From: Pseudomonas fluorescens NCIMB 11764
GTDB taxonomy: Bacteria; Pseudomonadota; Gammaproteobacteria; Pseudomonadales; Pseudomonadaceae
Direction of reading: 5' to 3'
DNA: 64,000 nucleotides
NCBI RefSeq assembly: GCF_000293885.2
Contig: NZ_CP010945.1
Span: forward strand, 6,406,001 to 6,470,000
Part shown: one piece after another, positions 44,556 to 55,080 of the stretch
Position numbering within the stretch: position 1 is the stretch's first letter
Layout of the letters: every line of letters starts with the position of its first letter
The notes under the pieces: generated by a model
What the model saw: the letters and a program-made list of their open reading frames with translations, nothing else
What the model was told of the DNA's origin: nothing
Databases searched by the model: none
Program-made: the position numbers and the translations under genes

Positions 44556-44735
44556 ATGTCCAAATCAGCCGCAGGATTTTTCGTCCTTGCCCTACTGAGT
44601 GGCATTCTTCATTTGTCACTGGTCCAGGACTCGGTGGTCACCCTGCCCCTGATCGCCTGCGGCGTTTTCAGCACGCTGTTCCTGCTGGCGCTGGTCGCTG
44701 GCCGCAAGATCAAGTTTGACCCGGTCTTGCGCTGA
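44556..44735 (+). CDS. Small two-span membrane protein, 59 residues
   Basis: ATG at 44556 with CAGGAG seven bases before; a TTG at 44529 in the same frame is less likely. Sequence MSKSAAGFFVLALLSGILHLS then LVQDSVVTLPLIACGVFSTLFLLALVAGRK gives two hydrophobic segments (about 7-24 and 29-51) and a basic C-terminal tail (RKIKFDPVLR). No family recognised. It follows the 77-residue protein in a probable two-gene operon. Confidence 0.6.
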   Translation: MSKSAAGFFVLALLSGILHLSLVQDSVVTLPLIACGVFSTLFLLALVAGRKIKFDPVLR

Positions 44736-44833
44736 CTCTCAGCAGATTCAACACAAAGGCCGGCCAGCGCGAAGCCGTCCTTCTTCATCATCCGCCCCCC
44801 CTTCGCAACATTAAGCGTGCAGACGCCTTCGAG

Positions 44834-45253
44834 CTACCTCAATGAGACTGTCCCGGCCGGACCCGTACGGCCCACCAGGTAAATCAGTTTGCCATCCATC
44901 CTGAAATAGCCCTCCATGCAGTGGATGCCACTAGTAAATCGGCCATTTGCCACTATCCTGTACAAGGTAAGGAATCGTGATCGACTCCGCATGACATGTA
45001 CCTTCAGGTGTCTTCGATATTACCTGTCGGGTAACAGGACGCGGCCAGCGATACGGACGGGGCAGACTTTTCAAACCAGTCCGCATTTCTGATAATTGGT
45101 GCTGGCATAACGCCGGCATCCAGTTCAATATTTGTCACAGAATTGACGCCAATGAACTGGCTACTTTGAGGCATGATGCGAGCCTCTATCAATTCAGGTT
45201 GAACATTTGGCCAGAGTCCTTGTCCTATCAGACATCTGCGGCCAATCCCGAGA
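44834..45253 (-). pseudogene. Probable frameshifted remnant of a small gene
   Basis: No intact gene fits this 550-base gap, but two minus-strand frames join into one protein-like reading. Frame one gives LWPNVQPELIEARIMPQSSQ ... DAGVMPAPIIRNADWFEKSA and stops at 45004; a frame shifted by one base continues with SGIHCMEGYFRMDGKLIYLVGRTGPAG and stops at 44834. The switch lies near 45005-45025. No convincing start codon is present. Alternatively the frames are chance openings in a regulatory region of amrZ, which it overlaps. Confidence 0.35.
45102..45118. promoter_or_regulatory. Possible AmrZ operator upstream of amrZ
   Basis: CTGGCATAACGCCGGCA resembles the GGC-AT-rich-GCC type of AmrZ site described for autoregulation in P. 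aeruginosa (from memory). It is about 170 bases upstream of the amrZ start. Confidence 0.45.
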
Positions 45254-45283
45254 ACCGCTCCCCTGAACTAACCGGTTAAATAT

Positions 45284-45610
45284 ATGCGCCCATTGAAACA
45301 GGCAATTTATTCCAGCCGTACGGCTGACAAGTTCGTCGTACGTCTGCCAGACGGAATGCGTGAACGCATTGCCGAGGTGGCTCGCAATCATCATCGCAGC
45401 ATGAACTCCGAAATCATTGCGCGCCTTGAGCAGAGTCTTATTCAGGAAGGCGCACTGGGCGAAGAGTTGAGCATGCGCCTGGACAGCCCGGAGCTGTCAC
45501 TGCACGAACGCGAACTGCTGCAACGCTTCCGCCAACTTTCCCATCGTCAGCAAAACGCACTTGTTTCGCTGATTGCCCATGACGCCGAAATGGCCGCAGA
45601 CGCCTCCTGA
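45284..45610 (+). CDS. amrZ: AmrZ ribbon-helix-helix regulator of motility and exopolysaccharide
   Basis: A 108-residue Arc-family DNA-binding protein. [52 protein letters not shown] (seen in parts) is the RHH domain, with the beta strand KFVVRLP making base contacts; the C-terminal tetramerisation part is [32 protein letters not shown]. It is nearly the AmrZ of P. aeruginosa as I remember it, including the flexible N-terminal tail. AmrZ represses fleQ-dependent motility in some species and activates exopolysaccharide. The terminator after it is strong. Confidence 0.95.
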   Translation: MRPLKQAIYSSRTADKFVVRLPDGMRERIAEVARNHHRSMNSEIIARLEQSLIQEGALGEELSMRLDSPELSLHERELLQRFRQLSHRQQNALVSLIAHDAEMAADAS

Positions 45611-45625
45611 TTCATCCGAAAGCTC

Positions 45626-45652
45626 AAGCCAGCTGATTGCTGGCTTTTTTTT
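45626..45652 (+). terminator. Intrinsic terminator of amrZ
   Basis: AAGCCAGC-TGATT-GCTGGCTT (45626-45646) followed by a T run to 45652. Confidence 0.93.
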
Positions 45653-45667
45653 GCCTGAAATTCAGGC

Positions 45668-45697
45668 AAAAAAAACCCGCCGATGGCGGGTTTTTTT
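45668..45697 (-). terminator. Intrinsic terminator of mgtE
   Basis: ACCCGCC-GAT-GGCGGGT (45675-45691), with A8 on the left forming a T run on the minus strand; 12 bases after the mgtE stop. Confidence 0.92.
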
Positions 45698-45708
45698 ACG
45701 TCTGGAAA

Positions 45709-47151
45709 TCAGAGCAGGAAGATGGTCGCCAGCCCCAGGAAGATGAAGAAGCCGCCACTGTCGGTCATGGCGGTGATCATCACGCTGGCGCCCATCGCCG
45801 GATCGCGCCCCATCTTCGCCAGGGTCATGGGGATCAACACTCCCATCAACGCCGCCAGCAACAGGTTAAGCGTCATGGCGGCGGTCATCACAACGCCAAG
45901 TGACCAGCTGCCATACAGCATGTAGGCGACAACACCGATCACCCCGCCCCACACCAGGCCATTGATCAGGCCGACGGCCAACTCTTTGCGCATCAGGCGT
46001 GACGTGTTGCCGGTGCTCACCTGGTCCAGCGCCATGGCGCGAACGATCATGGTGATGGTCTGGTTACCCGAGTTACCACCGATGCCCGCCACGATCGGCA
46101 TCAAAGCCGCCAGCGCCACCAGCTTCTCGATCGAGCCTTCGAACAAACCGATCACGCGGGAGGCAATGAACGCGGTGATAAGGTTCACCGCCAGCCAGGC
46201 CCAGCGGTTACGCAGGGATTTCCAGACCGACGCGAAAATATCTTCTTCTTCGCGCAGACCCGCCATGTTGAGAACTTCGTTTTCGCTCTCTTCACGAATC
46301 AGGTCGACCATTTCATCGATGGTCAGACGGCCGATCAGCTTGCCGTTCTTGTCGACAACGGGCGCCGAGATCAAGTCGTAACGTTCGAACGCCTGTGCGG
46401 CATCGTAGGCATCTTCGTCCGGGTGAAAACTCACCGGATCACTGGCCATGACTTCCGAAACCTGTTTTTCCGGGTCGTTGACCAACAGACGCTTGATTGG
46501 CAACACGCCCTTGAGCACGCCGTCGTAATCGACCACAAACAGTTTGTCAGTGTGGCCTGGCAGCTCTTTGAGGCGGCGCAGGTAGCGCAAGACCACTTCG
46601 AGACTGACATCCTCACGGATCGTCACCATCTCGAAGTCCATCAGCGCACCGACCTGCTCCTCGTCATAGGACAACGCGGAGCGAACGCGCTCACGCTGCT
46701 GACCATCGAGGGTTTCCATCAGCTCGTGGACGACGTCTCGCGGCAGCTCGGAGGCCAGGTCAGCGAGTTCGTCGGCATCCATGTCCCTGGCGGCAGCCAG
46801 GAGTTCGTGATCGTCCATGTCGGCGATCAGGGTTTCACGCACCGAGTCGGAAACTTCGAGCAGGATGTCGCCGTCGCGGTCAGCCTTGACCAATTGCCAG
46901 AGCGTCAGACGGTCGTCCAGCGGCAAGGCTTCAAGGATGTAGGCGACGTCGGCGGAGTGCAGGTCATCGAGCTTGCGTTGCAGCTCGACGAGGTTTTGCC
47001 GGTGGACCAGGTTCTCGACCCGGTCATGATGCGGGCCTTCCTGGCGATGAGTCAGGTCTTCGACCACCCGCTGACGCTGCAACAGCTCAACGACTTGAGC
47101 GAGGCGGTCCTGCAGGCTTTCTTGCGTTTTCTTTACTTCAACTTCGGACAT
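45709..47151 (-). CDS. mgtE: MgtE magnesium channel
   Basis: A 480-residue Mg2+ channel. The ATG at 47151 (MSEVEVKKTQESL) has GGAG upstream. The cytoplasmic N-terminal domain with acidic helices (RDMDADELADLASELPRDVVHELMETL) is followed by two CBS domains (about 180-300; ISAPVVDKNGKLIGRLTIDEM) and five transmembrane helices with the pore motif PIVAGIGGNSGNQTITMIVRAMAL. Mg2+ bound to N and CBS domains closes the channel. In P. aeruginosa MgtE also dampens type III secretion through RsmYZ; rsmA is 1.3 kb from the mgtE start here. A terminator follows. Confidence 0.96.
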   Translation of the reverse strand: MSEVEVKKTQESLQDRLAQVVELLQRQRVVEDLTHRQEGPHHDRVENLVHRQNLVELQRKLDDLHSADVAYILEALPLDDRLTLWQLVKADRDGDILLEVSDSVRETLIADMDDHELLAAARDMDADELADLASELPRDVVHELMETLDGQQRERVRSALSYDEEQVGALMDFEMVTIREDVSLEVVLRYLRRLKELPGHTDKLFVVDYDGVLKGVLPIKRLLVNDPEKQVSEVMASDPVSFHPDEDAYDAAQAFERYDLISAPVVDKNGKLIGRLTIDEMVDLIREESENEVLNMAGLREEEDIFASVWKSLRNRWAWLAVNLITAFIASRVIGLFEGSIEKLVALAALMPIVAGIGGNSGNQTITMIVRAMALDQVSTGNTSRLMRKELAVGLINGLVWGGVIGVVAYMLYGSWSLGVVMTAAMTLNLLLAALMGVLIPMTLAKMGRDPAMGASVMITAMTDSGGFFIFLGLATIFLL

Positions 47152-47471
47152 AGGCGAACTCCACTCCCAGCAGCGGGGCACGCCGGAAGGATCAATCAGT
47201 CAATTCATGATTGGAAAAACGGTTTACTGAGTTACTACTGGGTAAGTCCATGGAGGTATTCCACAAGCCCCGGCGGGGCTGACGGGCGCAATGATACACC
47301 GCCCGACGGTTTTAAACGTTAAAAAATCTCGGCTGAAACAAGCGCTTGCGAGACAAACCTGAGCGCCATCCTGATCCATGAAAATGCGACGACTCATTCC
47401 GAAAAGAAAACACACCACCACTGAAAAATGTAGCGGCTACCCTTGAGTCAGACCGTCATGGAGGACGTTTG
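47152..47471. other. 320-base intergenic region between mgtE and the exported protein
   Basis: Holds the divergent promoters. A short hairpin AGCCCC-GGC-GGGGCT lies at 47266-47280 in the mgtE leader. No Mg2+ riboswitch core and no gene is seen. Confidence 0.4.
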
Positions 47472-47990
47472 ATGCTATTGAGTACACAGTATTTTTTGCT
47501 GACCGCCCTGCTCTGCCTGCCGCTCGAGGCATTTGCTGTAACCGTTCACCGATGTGAAGCAGCCAATGGCCGCATTACCTTCACCACATTGGGCTGTGCG
47601 ACGGATGACAGCCTTTCGCTCCAGGATGTGCGCACCTTTACTCCTGGCAGCACGGTGGCCCTTATGCCGGAAGCGGACACGCGCGAAACATCAGGTATGA
47701 AAATCAAAAGGAGGGAGCCGACGGTCGTCGGCCAGACCGAGGATAAATGCGGGAACGTGATTAACGCACGGGAGCGACGGGAAGCGATCATCAATCAACG
47801 GGTGGTTGCCGGCATGAGCCAGCAGGATGTCGAAAGCGCACTCGGCAAACCTGACAAGATCACGGTTCGCAATTCGACCACAAGCTACCGTTACGACACC
47901 AAGCGGGGCCGCAGTGCTCAGGTCGAGTTCGATGAGAAAGGATGCACCAAGGGAAAAGCCAAATCCCGGACGGCAAAAAGCCCGCGTTAA
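47472..47990 (+). CDS. Secreted DUF4124-like protein with SmpA/OmlA-like repeat
   Basis: A 172-residue exported protein with signal peptide MLLSTQYFLLTALLCLPLEAFA. The mature start VTVHRCEAANGRITFTTLGCATDD resembles the DUF4124 beta domain (two Cys, RCxxxNG-TFTxxGC). The C-terminal part VVAGMSQQDVESALGKPDKITVRNSTTSYRYD is a SmpA/OmlA (BamE)-like fold element. Ends in a basic tail (GKAKSRTAKSPR). The stop codon lies in the loop of the terminator hairpin. Function unknown; an envelope role is likely. Confidence 0.7.
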   Translation: MLLSTQYFLLTALLCLPLEAFAVTVHRCEAANGRITFTTLGCATDDSLSLQDVRTFTPGSTVALMPEADTRETSGMKIKRREPTVVGQTEDKCGNVINARERREAIINQRVVAGMSQQDVESALGKPDKITVRNSTTSYRYDTKRGRSAQVEFDEKGCTKGKAKSRTAKSPR

Positions 47991-48003
47991 ACGCGGGCTT
48001 TTT
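47975..48003. terminator. Bidirectional terminator with the stop codon in its loop
   Basis: AAGCCCGCGT (47978-47987), TAA (47988-47990, the stop), ACGCGGGCTT (47991-48000), with A and T flanks. On the minus strand it ends the tRNA gene cluster. Confidence 0.92.
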
Positions 48004-48012
48004 GGTGTTTGG

Positions 48013-48086
48013 TGCACTCGACAGGATTCGAACCTGTGACCGCTCGGTTCGTAGCCGAGTACTCTATCCAGCTGAGCTACGAGTGC
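48013..48086 (-). tRNA. tRNA-Arg, anticodon ACG (copy 1)
   Basis: Minus strand: GCACTCGTAGCTCAGCTGG start, anticodon loop CTACGAA with ACG, T arm CAGGTTCGAATCCTG, acceptor CGAGTGC and encoded CCA at 48010-48012. Identical to copy 2. Confidence 0.96.
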
Positions 48087-48161
48087 AATTTGTGTTTTTA
48101 GACCAGATCACAACTGGTTGAAGCAGAGTAGCTCACATTACTGCAAACAACTCTTAAATGG

Positions 48162-48235
48162 TGCACTCGACAGGATTCGAACCTGTGACCGCTCGGTTCG
48201 TAGCCGAGTACTCTATCCAGCTGAGCTACGAGTGC
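48162..48235 (-). tRNA. tRNA-Arg, anticodon ACG (copy 2)
   Basis: Same 74-base sequence as copy 1, 75 bases away, with encoded CCA at 48159-48161. Tandem duplicates usually arise by local duplication and serve the CGN codons. Confidence 0.96.
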
Positions 48236-48345
48236 ATTTGTTGCCGCGCATTATAGGCCGTTGAATCTTTTTGTAAAGCGCTTTTTCTAGTAATTTCAAC
48301 AACTTACCGAAGAAGCCAGATTACAACGTACTACGCAAATAATGG

Positions 48346-48433
48346 CGGAGAACGGGGGATTCGAACCCCCGACACCCTTTTGAGGTGTACTCCCTTAGCA
48401 GGGGAGCGCCTTCGGCCACTCGGCCAGCTCTCC
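48346..48433 (-). tRNA. tRNA-Ser, anticodon GCT
   Basis: Minus strand: GGAGAGCTGGCCGAGTGG start, anticodon GCT in CCTGCTAAGG, a long variable arm (GTACACCTCAAAAGGGTGT) as expected for serine tRNAs, T arm GGGGGTTCGAATCCCCC, and encoded CCA at 48343-48345. Reads AGC and AGU. Confidence 0.96.
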
Positions 48434-48495
48434 GCAACACGGGGCGTATATTAACCAGCTTCTTCCCCGTTTGCAAACATAAAAAACGATAAAAA

Positions 48496-48684
48496 TTAAT
48501 GGCTTGGTTCTTCGTCCTTCTCTTTCTTTATACGCAGGTAAATTTCCTCACGGTGGACCGCAACCTCTTTCGGGGCGTTGACACCGATACGCACTTGATT
48601 TCCTTTAACGCCGAGCACGGTCACGGTGATTTCGCCATCACCAATAATCAGGCTTTCTGCGCACCGACGAGTCAGAATCAGCAT
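48496..48684 (-). CDS. rsmA: RsmA (CsrA family) translational regulator
   Basis: RNA-binding homodimer that blocks translation by binding GGA motifs in leaders; it is sequestered by small RNAs made under GacS/GacA control. The ATG at 48684 ([19 protein letters not shown]) has GAGGAGAAAGG upstream and gives 62 residues, identical in size to Pseudomonas RsmA. Key RNA-contacting features are L4/R6 at the start and [12 protein letters not shown] with the conserved Arg. It follows tRNA-Ser and precedes lysC, a classical order. Both GacS and RsmA lie in this window. Confidence 0.97.
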   Translation of the reverse strand: MLILTRRCAESLIIGDGEITVTVLGVKGNQVRIGVNAPKEVAVHREEIYLRIKKEKDEEPSH

Positions 48685-48821
48685 ACCTTTCTCCTCACGC
48701 ATTTCATTTCAGGGACAACAGTCTGCAAAAAAAAGGCACTCGACCTACAACCTGAGCGGTCGCAGCCCTACATGCCTGAGTATTGACTAGCGCGGGCAAA
48801 AGAACAGTTTCGAGCCGCACC

Positions 48822-48859
48822 ATTCAAAAAACAAAAGGGCGCGGTCAGACCGCGCCCTT
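48822..48859 (-). terminator. Intrinsic terminator of lysC
   Basis: AAGGGCGCGGT (48835-48845) with ACCGCGCCCTT (48849-48859), then on the minus strand TTGTTTTTT. It lies 11 bases after the lysC stop and isolates rsmA. Confidence 0.92.
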
Positions 48860-48870
48860 CAGCAAACGCA

Positions 48871-50112
48871 TCACTCGCCCTGACGGGCCGGAGCGTCCAG
48901 TTCGAAAGCCGTGTGCAGAGCGCGCACAGCCAGTTCCAGGTACTTCTCTTCGATCACCACGGAGACTTTGATTTCCGAGGTCGAGATCATCTGGATGTTG
49001 ATGCTTTCTTTCGCCAGGGATTCGAACATGCGGCTGGCCACGCCTGCGTGGGAGCGCATGCCGACACCGACGATCGAGACCTTGGCGATCTTGATGTCGC
49101 CAACCACTTCACGGGCACCGATCTCGCGAGCAGTGTTTTCCAGCACGGTTTGCGCGGCCTGGAAGTCATTGCGGTGCACGGTGAAGGTGAAGTCGGTGGT
49201 GTTATCGTGCGCAACGTTCTGCACGATCATGTCGACTTCGATGTTCGCGGCGCTGATCGGGCCGAGAATCTTGAATGCAACGCCCGGGGTGTCTGGCACG
49301 CCACGGATGGTCAGCTTGGCTTCATCGCGGTTGAAAGCGATGCCGGAAATGATCGGCTGTTCCATGGTTTCCTCTTCATCAATAGTAATGAGGGTGCCCG
49401 GACCCTCCTTGAAGCTGTGCAGTACGCGCAGCGGAACGTTGTACTTGCCGGCGAACTCGACCGCACGGATCTGCAACACCTTGGAACCGAGACTGGCCAT
49501 TTCCAGCATCTCTTCGAAGGTGATCTTGTCCAGGCGCTGAGCCACGGACACCACACGCGGGTCGGTGGTGTAGACGCCGTCGACATCGGTGTAGATCTGG
49601 CATTCGTCAGCCTTCAAGGCCGCCGCCAGCGCCACGCCGGTGGTGTCGGAACCGCCACGACCGAGGGTGGTGATGTTGCCGTGCTCGTCGACGCCCTGGA
49701 AACCGGCGACAACCACCACGCGACCTGCTTTCAGATCACCGCGAATCTTCTGGTCATCAATCTGCAAGATACGCGCTTTATTGTGTGCGCTGTCCGTCAG
49801 AATCCGCACCTGGTTGCCGGTGTAGGACACCGCTGGCACACCGCGCTTGATCAGCGCCATGGCCAACAGGGCAATCGTCACCTGCTCACCGGTGGAAACG
49901 ATCACGTCCAGCTCACGCGGAACCGGCTGGCCGTCGCCACTGATTTGCTTGGCCAGATCGATCAGACGGTTGGTTTCGCCGCTCATTGCAGACAGCACAA
50001 CCACCAGGTCATCGCCGGCATCGCGGAATTTCTTAACCTTGTCGGCGACCTGCTCGATTCTCTCGACAGTGCCGACCGAGGTGCCTCCAAATTTCTGTAC
50101 GATCAAAGCCAT
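48871..50112 (-). CDS. lysC: Aspartate kinase
   Basis: First enzyme of the lysine/threonine/methionine pathway, phosphorylating aspartate. 413 residues from the ATG at 50112 (MALIVQKFGGTSVGTVERI), which has a GAGG site upstream. KFGGTSV is the ATP-binding/kinase signature; TTLGRGGSDTTGVALAA and TDVDGVYTTDPRVV follow. Two ACT domains at the C-terminus (about 265-335 and 345-410) bind feedback inhibitors. The next gene upstream is alaS, 91 bases away. Internal start sites for a beta subunit are known in this family but cannot be judged here. Confidence 0.96.
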   Translation of the reverse strand: MALIVQKFGGTSVGTVERIEQVADKVKKFRDAGDDLVVVLSAMSGETNRLIDLAKQISGDGQPVPRELDVIVSTGEQVTIALLAMALIKRGVPAVSYTGNQVRILTDSAHNKARILQIDDQKIRGDLKAGRVVVVAGFQGVDEHGNITTLGRGGSDTTGVALAAALKADECQIYTDVDGVYTTDPRVVSVAQRLDKITFEEMLEMASLGSKVLQIRAVEFAGKYNVPLRVLHSFKEGPGTLITIDEEETMEQPIISGIAFNRDEAKLTIRGVPDTPGVAFKILGPISAANIEVDMIVQNVAHDNTTDFTFTVHRNDFQAAQTVLENTAREIGAREVVGDIKIAKVSIVGVGMRSHAGVASRMFESLAKESINIQMISTSEIKVSVVIEEKYLELAVRALHTAFELDAPARQGE

Positions 50113-50203
50113 TTCAAAGCCGCCTCTGCCCATGAAGGGCGCCCAAATAATCACTCAAACAGCGTTCCGGCCCACCACTAGACTGCGGGCCGGAGACACT
50201 GCC

Positions 50204-52828
<2,625 letters not shown>

Positions 52829-52894
52829 TAGGTTCTTCCACGGAGGCTGCGGCCAAAGGCCTGTGCGAAACGTCAACAGACGAAGCGACGGCAA

Positions 52895-52916
52895 AGGGCC
52901 GCATTATATCGGCCCT
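52895..52916 (-). terminator. Hairpin between ltaE and alaS
   Basis: AGGGCCG (52895-52901) and CGGCCCT (52910-52916), spacer 8. On the minus strand it is 59 bases after the ltaE stop and 67 bases before the alaS start; it has only a short T tail, so it could be a terminator of ltaE or part of the alaS leader. Confidence 0.5.
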
Positions 52917-52974
52917 GCGCGCGGGGTACAGCGTGTTTATACGATAGAAACGGTCAATTGGACGGCTAACGCGG

Positions 52975-53979
52975 TCAGTTGCGCGAAAACTCGACGAATG
53001 TCGCGATGACTTGCTCGATTTGCGCACGGCTGACGTCCATGTGCGTGACCATTCTAAGACGACTGGCGGCGCTGAGCTTGATCCCGCGCTCAGCGGCAAA
53101 GGCCTTGATCGCTTCGGCCTTGTCGCCCATTTGCACGTAAACCATGTTGGTCTGCACGGGTTCGACGTTGTAACCGGCGTCACGAAGTCCGTCCGCCAGG
53201 AATTGCGCGTTGGCATGGTCGTCGGCCAGACGCTGGACATTGTTATCCAGCGCGTACAAACCCGCCGCGGCCAGAAGCCCCGCCTGACGCATCCCGCCGC
53301 CGACCATCTTGCGCAGGCGGCGCGCCTTGCCGATCAACTCGACCGAGCCGCACAACACCGAGCCGATCGGCGCGCCCAGGCCTTTGGACAAGCAGACCGA
53401 CACTGAATCGAAATGCCGGGTGATCTCGCGGGCATCAACGCCCAGTTTCACCGCTGCGTTGTACAGCCGGGCGCCGTCCAGGTGCAGGGCCAGACCGTGT
53501 TCACGGGTGAAGCTACGGGCGCGGGCCAGATACTCCAGCGGCAAGACCTTGCCCTGCATGGTGTTTTCCAGCGCCAGCAAGCGGGTACGAGCGAAATGGA
53601 AGTCGTCCGGCTTGATCGCTGCGGCGACCTGTTCCAGATCCAGCGAGCCATCGGCCTGCACTTCCAGCGGCTGAGGCTGGATCGAACCGAGCACTGCAGC
53701 ACCGCCCCCTTCATACTTATAGGTGTGAGCCTGTTGGCCGACGATGTATTCGTCCCCGCGCTCACAGTGCGCCATCAAGCCCAGCAAGTTGCTCATGGTG
53801 CCCGTCGGCACGAACAGCGCCGCGGCAAAACCCAACCGATCGGCAAGCTCGGCTTCCAGTCGATTGACCGTCGGATCTTCGCCGTAGACGTCGTCACCGG
53901 TGGCCGCCCTGGCCATCGCGTCGAGCATCCCTGGAGTCGGCTGGGTGACGGTGTCGCTGCGAAGATCGATAACGCTCAT
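52975..53979 (-). CDS. ltaE: Low-specificity L-threonine aldolase
   Basis: PLP enzyme splitting threonine/allo-threonine to glycine and acetaldehyde. 334 residues, beginning [22 protein letters not shown], the typical LtaE start. The PLP lysine is in [16 protein letters not shown] (about residue 197); the [18 protein letters not shown] block holds the PLP-nitrogen Asp. [19 protein letters not shown] near the N-terminus is also diagnostic. Its start has GAGG-like sequence upstream. It is divergent from the FMN riboswitch and ribH2. Confidence 0.94.
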   Translation of the reverse strand: MSVIDLRSDTVTQPTPGMLDAMARAATGDDVYGEDPTVNRLEAELADRLGFAAALFVPTGTMSNLLGLMAHCERGDEYIVGQQAHTYKYEGGGAAVLGSIQPQPLEVQADGSLDLEQVAAAIKPDDFHFARTRLLALENTMQGKVLPLEYLARARSFTREHGLALHLDGARLYNAAVKLGVDAREITRHFDSVSVCLSKGLGAPIGSVLCGSVELIGKARRLRKMVGGGMRQAGLLAAAGLYALDNNVQRLADDHANAQFLADGLRDAGYNVEPVQTNMVYVQMGDKAEAIKAFAAERGIKLSAASRLRMVTHMDVSRAQIEQVIATFVEFSRN

Positions 53980-54182
53980 GAATCTGGCCTCGGTAAGCAG
54001 GGGAAAATCCCGTTCAGGGGGGAATTACTGCGGCCTTGACGACGAATAATCAACCCTTGGGCGAGGAAAAGGCCGCTCAAGCGAGTGAAAAAGTTGATAA
54101 CAATCATCAGATAGCCGCAATGCACAGGGGCGAAATATGTGTTAAAAACGCTGCGCCGCCAGACAATCTGACGGCAAAACGT

Positions 54183-54346
54183 TCTCAGGGCGGGGTGCAA
54201 CTCCCCACCGGCGGTAATTGCGCGCAATGCGCATAGCCCGCGAGCGCTTGGCGACAGCACGGCTTTGGCGGTGACTGGCGACAAGGTCAGCAGACCCGGT
54301 GTGATCCCGGGGCCGACGGTCATAGTCCGGATGAAGAGAGAACGGG
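54183..54346 (+). promoter_or_regulatory. FMN riboswitch (RFN element)
   Basis: Conserved blocks in order: TCTCAGGGCGGGGTGCAA, CTCCCCACCGGCGGTAA, AGCCCGCGAGCG, GGTCAGCAGACCCGGTG, ATCCCGGGGCCGACGGTCA, TAGTCCGGATGAAGAGAG. All six helices of the class can be drawn. It should bind FMN and repress ribH2. Confidence 0.97.
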
Positions 54347-54419
54347 ATTGGCGCCAAAGGGCCGTCCGCCGGCATTCGTGCGAGCGTGCGTACCCTTAAA
54401 TCCCATTCGATTCATATGC

Positions 54420-54442
54420 CCTGTTTTTTACATAAACAGGAG
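54420..54442 (+). promoter_or_regulatory. Hairpin sequestering the ribH2 ribosome site
   Basis: CCTGTTT (54420-54426) pairs with AAACAGG (54434-54440), and that right arm runs into the Shine-Dalgarno CAGGAG at 54437-54442. This fits translational rather than transcriptional control by the riboswitch. Confidence 0.75.
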
Positions 54443-54449
54443 TCAGAAC

Positions 54450-54959
54450 ATGCAACCCACCGCAATCGACAGCAAAAGCAAAAACCATCAGGGCGAGCGC
54501 GTTGCGTTCATTCAGGCCTGCTGGCACAAGGAAATCGTCGACCAGAGCCGTAAGGGCTTCGTCGCCGAAATGATTGCCCAGGGTTATCAGGAGTCGGAGA
54601 TCGATTTCTTCGAAGTCGGCGGCGCCTTTGAAATTCCTTTGCACGCCAAACTGCTGGCCAAATCTGGTCGCTATGCCGGCATTGTTGCCGCTGGCCTGGT
54701 GGTCGATGGCGGGATCTATCGTCACGAATTCGTCGCCCAGTCGGTCATCAGCGGGCTGATGCAGGTTCAGCTGGAAACTGAAGTGCCGGTGTTCTCGGTG
54801 GTGTTGACCCCGCATCACTTCCACGCCGGTGAGGAACACCAGAAGTTCTTCTTCGATCACTTTGTGCACAAGGGTCAGGAAGCGGCGAAGACGTGTGCGG
54901 ATACGCTGCAGAAGATGCGAGCCTTGCGTCGCAGTGAACACCGCGCAGTAGCGGTCTAA
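54450..54959 (+). CDS. ribH: Lumazine synthase, type II (RibH2-like)
   Basis: Makes 6,7-dimethyl-8-ribityllumazine, the penultimate step to riboflavin. 169 residues from the ATG at 54450, with CAGGAG upstream. Features: VAFIQACWHKEIVDQSRKGF, the substrate-binding GGAFEIPLHAKLLAKSG and GLVVDGGIYRHEFVAQSVISGLMQVQ, and VLTPHHFHAGEEHQKFF with the catalytic His. The sequence style (ACWHKEIV, VVDGGIYRHEFV) is that of type II enzymes such as Brucella RibH2, not the type I RibH of the rib operon, so a second lumazine synthase gene is expected elsewhere. The FMN riboswitch upstream makes expression rise when flavin is short. Confidence 0.92.
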   Translation: MQPTAIDSKSKNHQGERVAFIQACWHKEIVDQSRKGFVAEMIAQGYQESEIDFFEVGGAFEIPLHAKLLAKSGRYAGIVAAGLVVDGGIYRHEFVAQSVISGLMQVQLETEVPVFSVVLTPHHFHAGEEHQKFFFDHFVHKGQEAAKTCADTLQKMRALRRSEHRAVAV

Positions 54960-54972
54960 ACACCGGACACAA

Positions 54973-55064
54973 CTGTGGGAGCCAGCCTGCTGGCGATAGC
55001 GGTGTATCAGTCGACAACCAGAGTGACTGACACACTGCAATCGCTAGCAGGTTAGCTCCCACAT
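54973..55064. repeat. REPIN, type GTGGGAGCCAGCCTGCTGGCGAT
   Basis: CTGTGGGAGCCAGCCTGCTGGCGAT on the left and ATCGCTAGCAGGTTAGCTCCCACA on the right; the right arm has a GCTAGC variant of the core. It lies between convergent ribH2 and aruE. Confidence 0.88.
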
Positions 55065-55080
55065 TGGTTCTGCGGTGAAT

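Noticed and set aside
45194..45394. A 66-residue minus-strand frame overlapping the amrZ start
   Set aside because: It crosses the amrZ coding start, has no ribosome site and looks like a shadow.
47266..47280. Mg2+ riboswitch in the mgtE leader
   Set aside because: Only one short hairpin is present; the conserved ykoK-type core was not seen.
43932..48433. Genomic island at the tRNA genes
   Set aside because: No integrase, no direct repeat of tRNA 3' ends other than the tandem tRNA-Arg copies, and the flanking genes amrZ, mgtE and rsmA are core genes.
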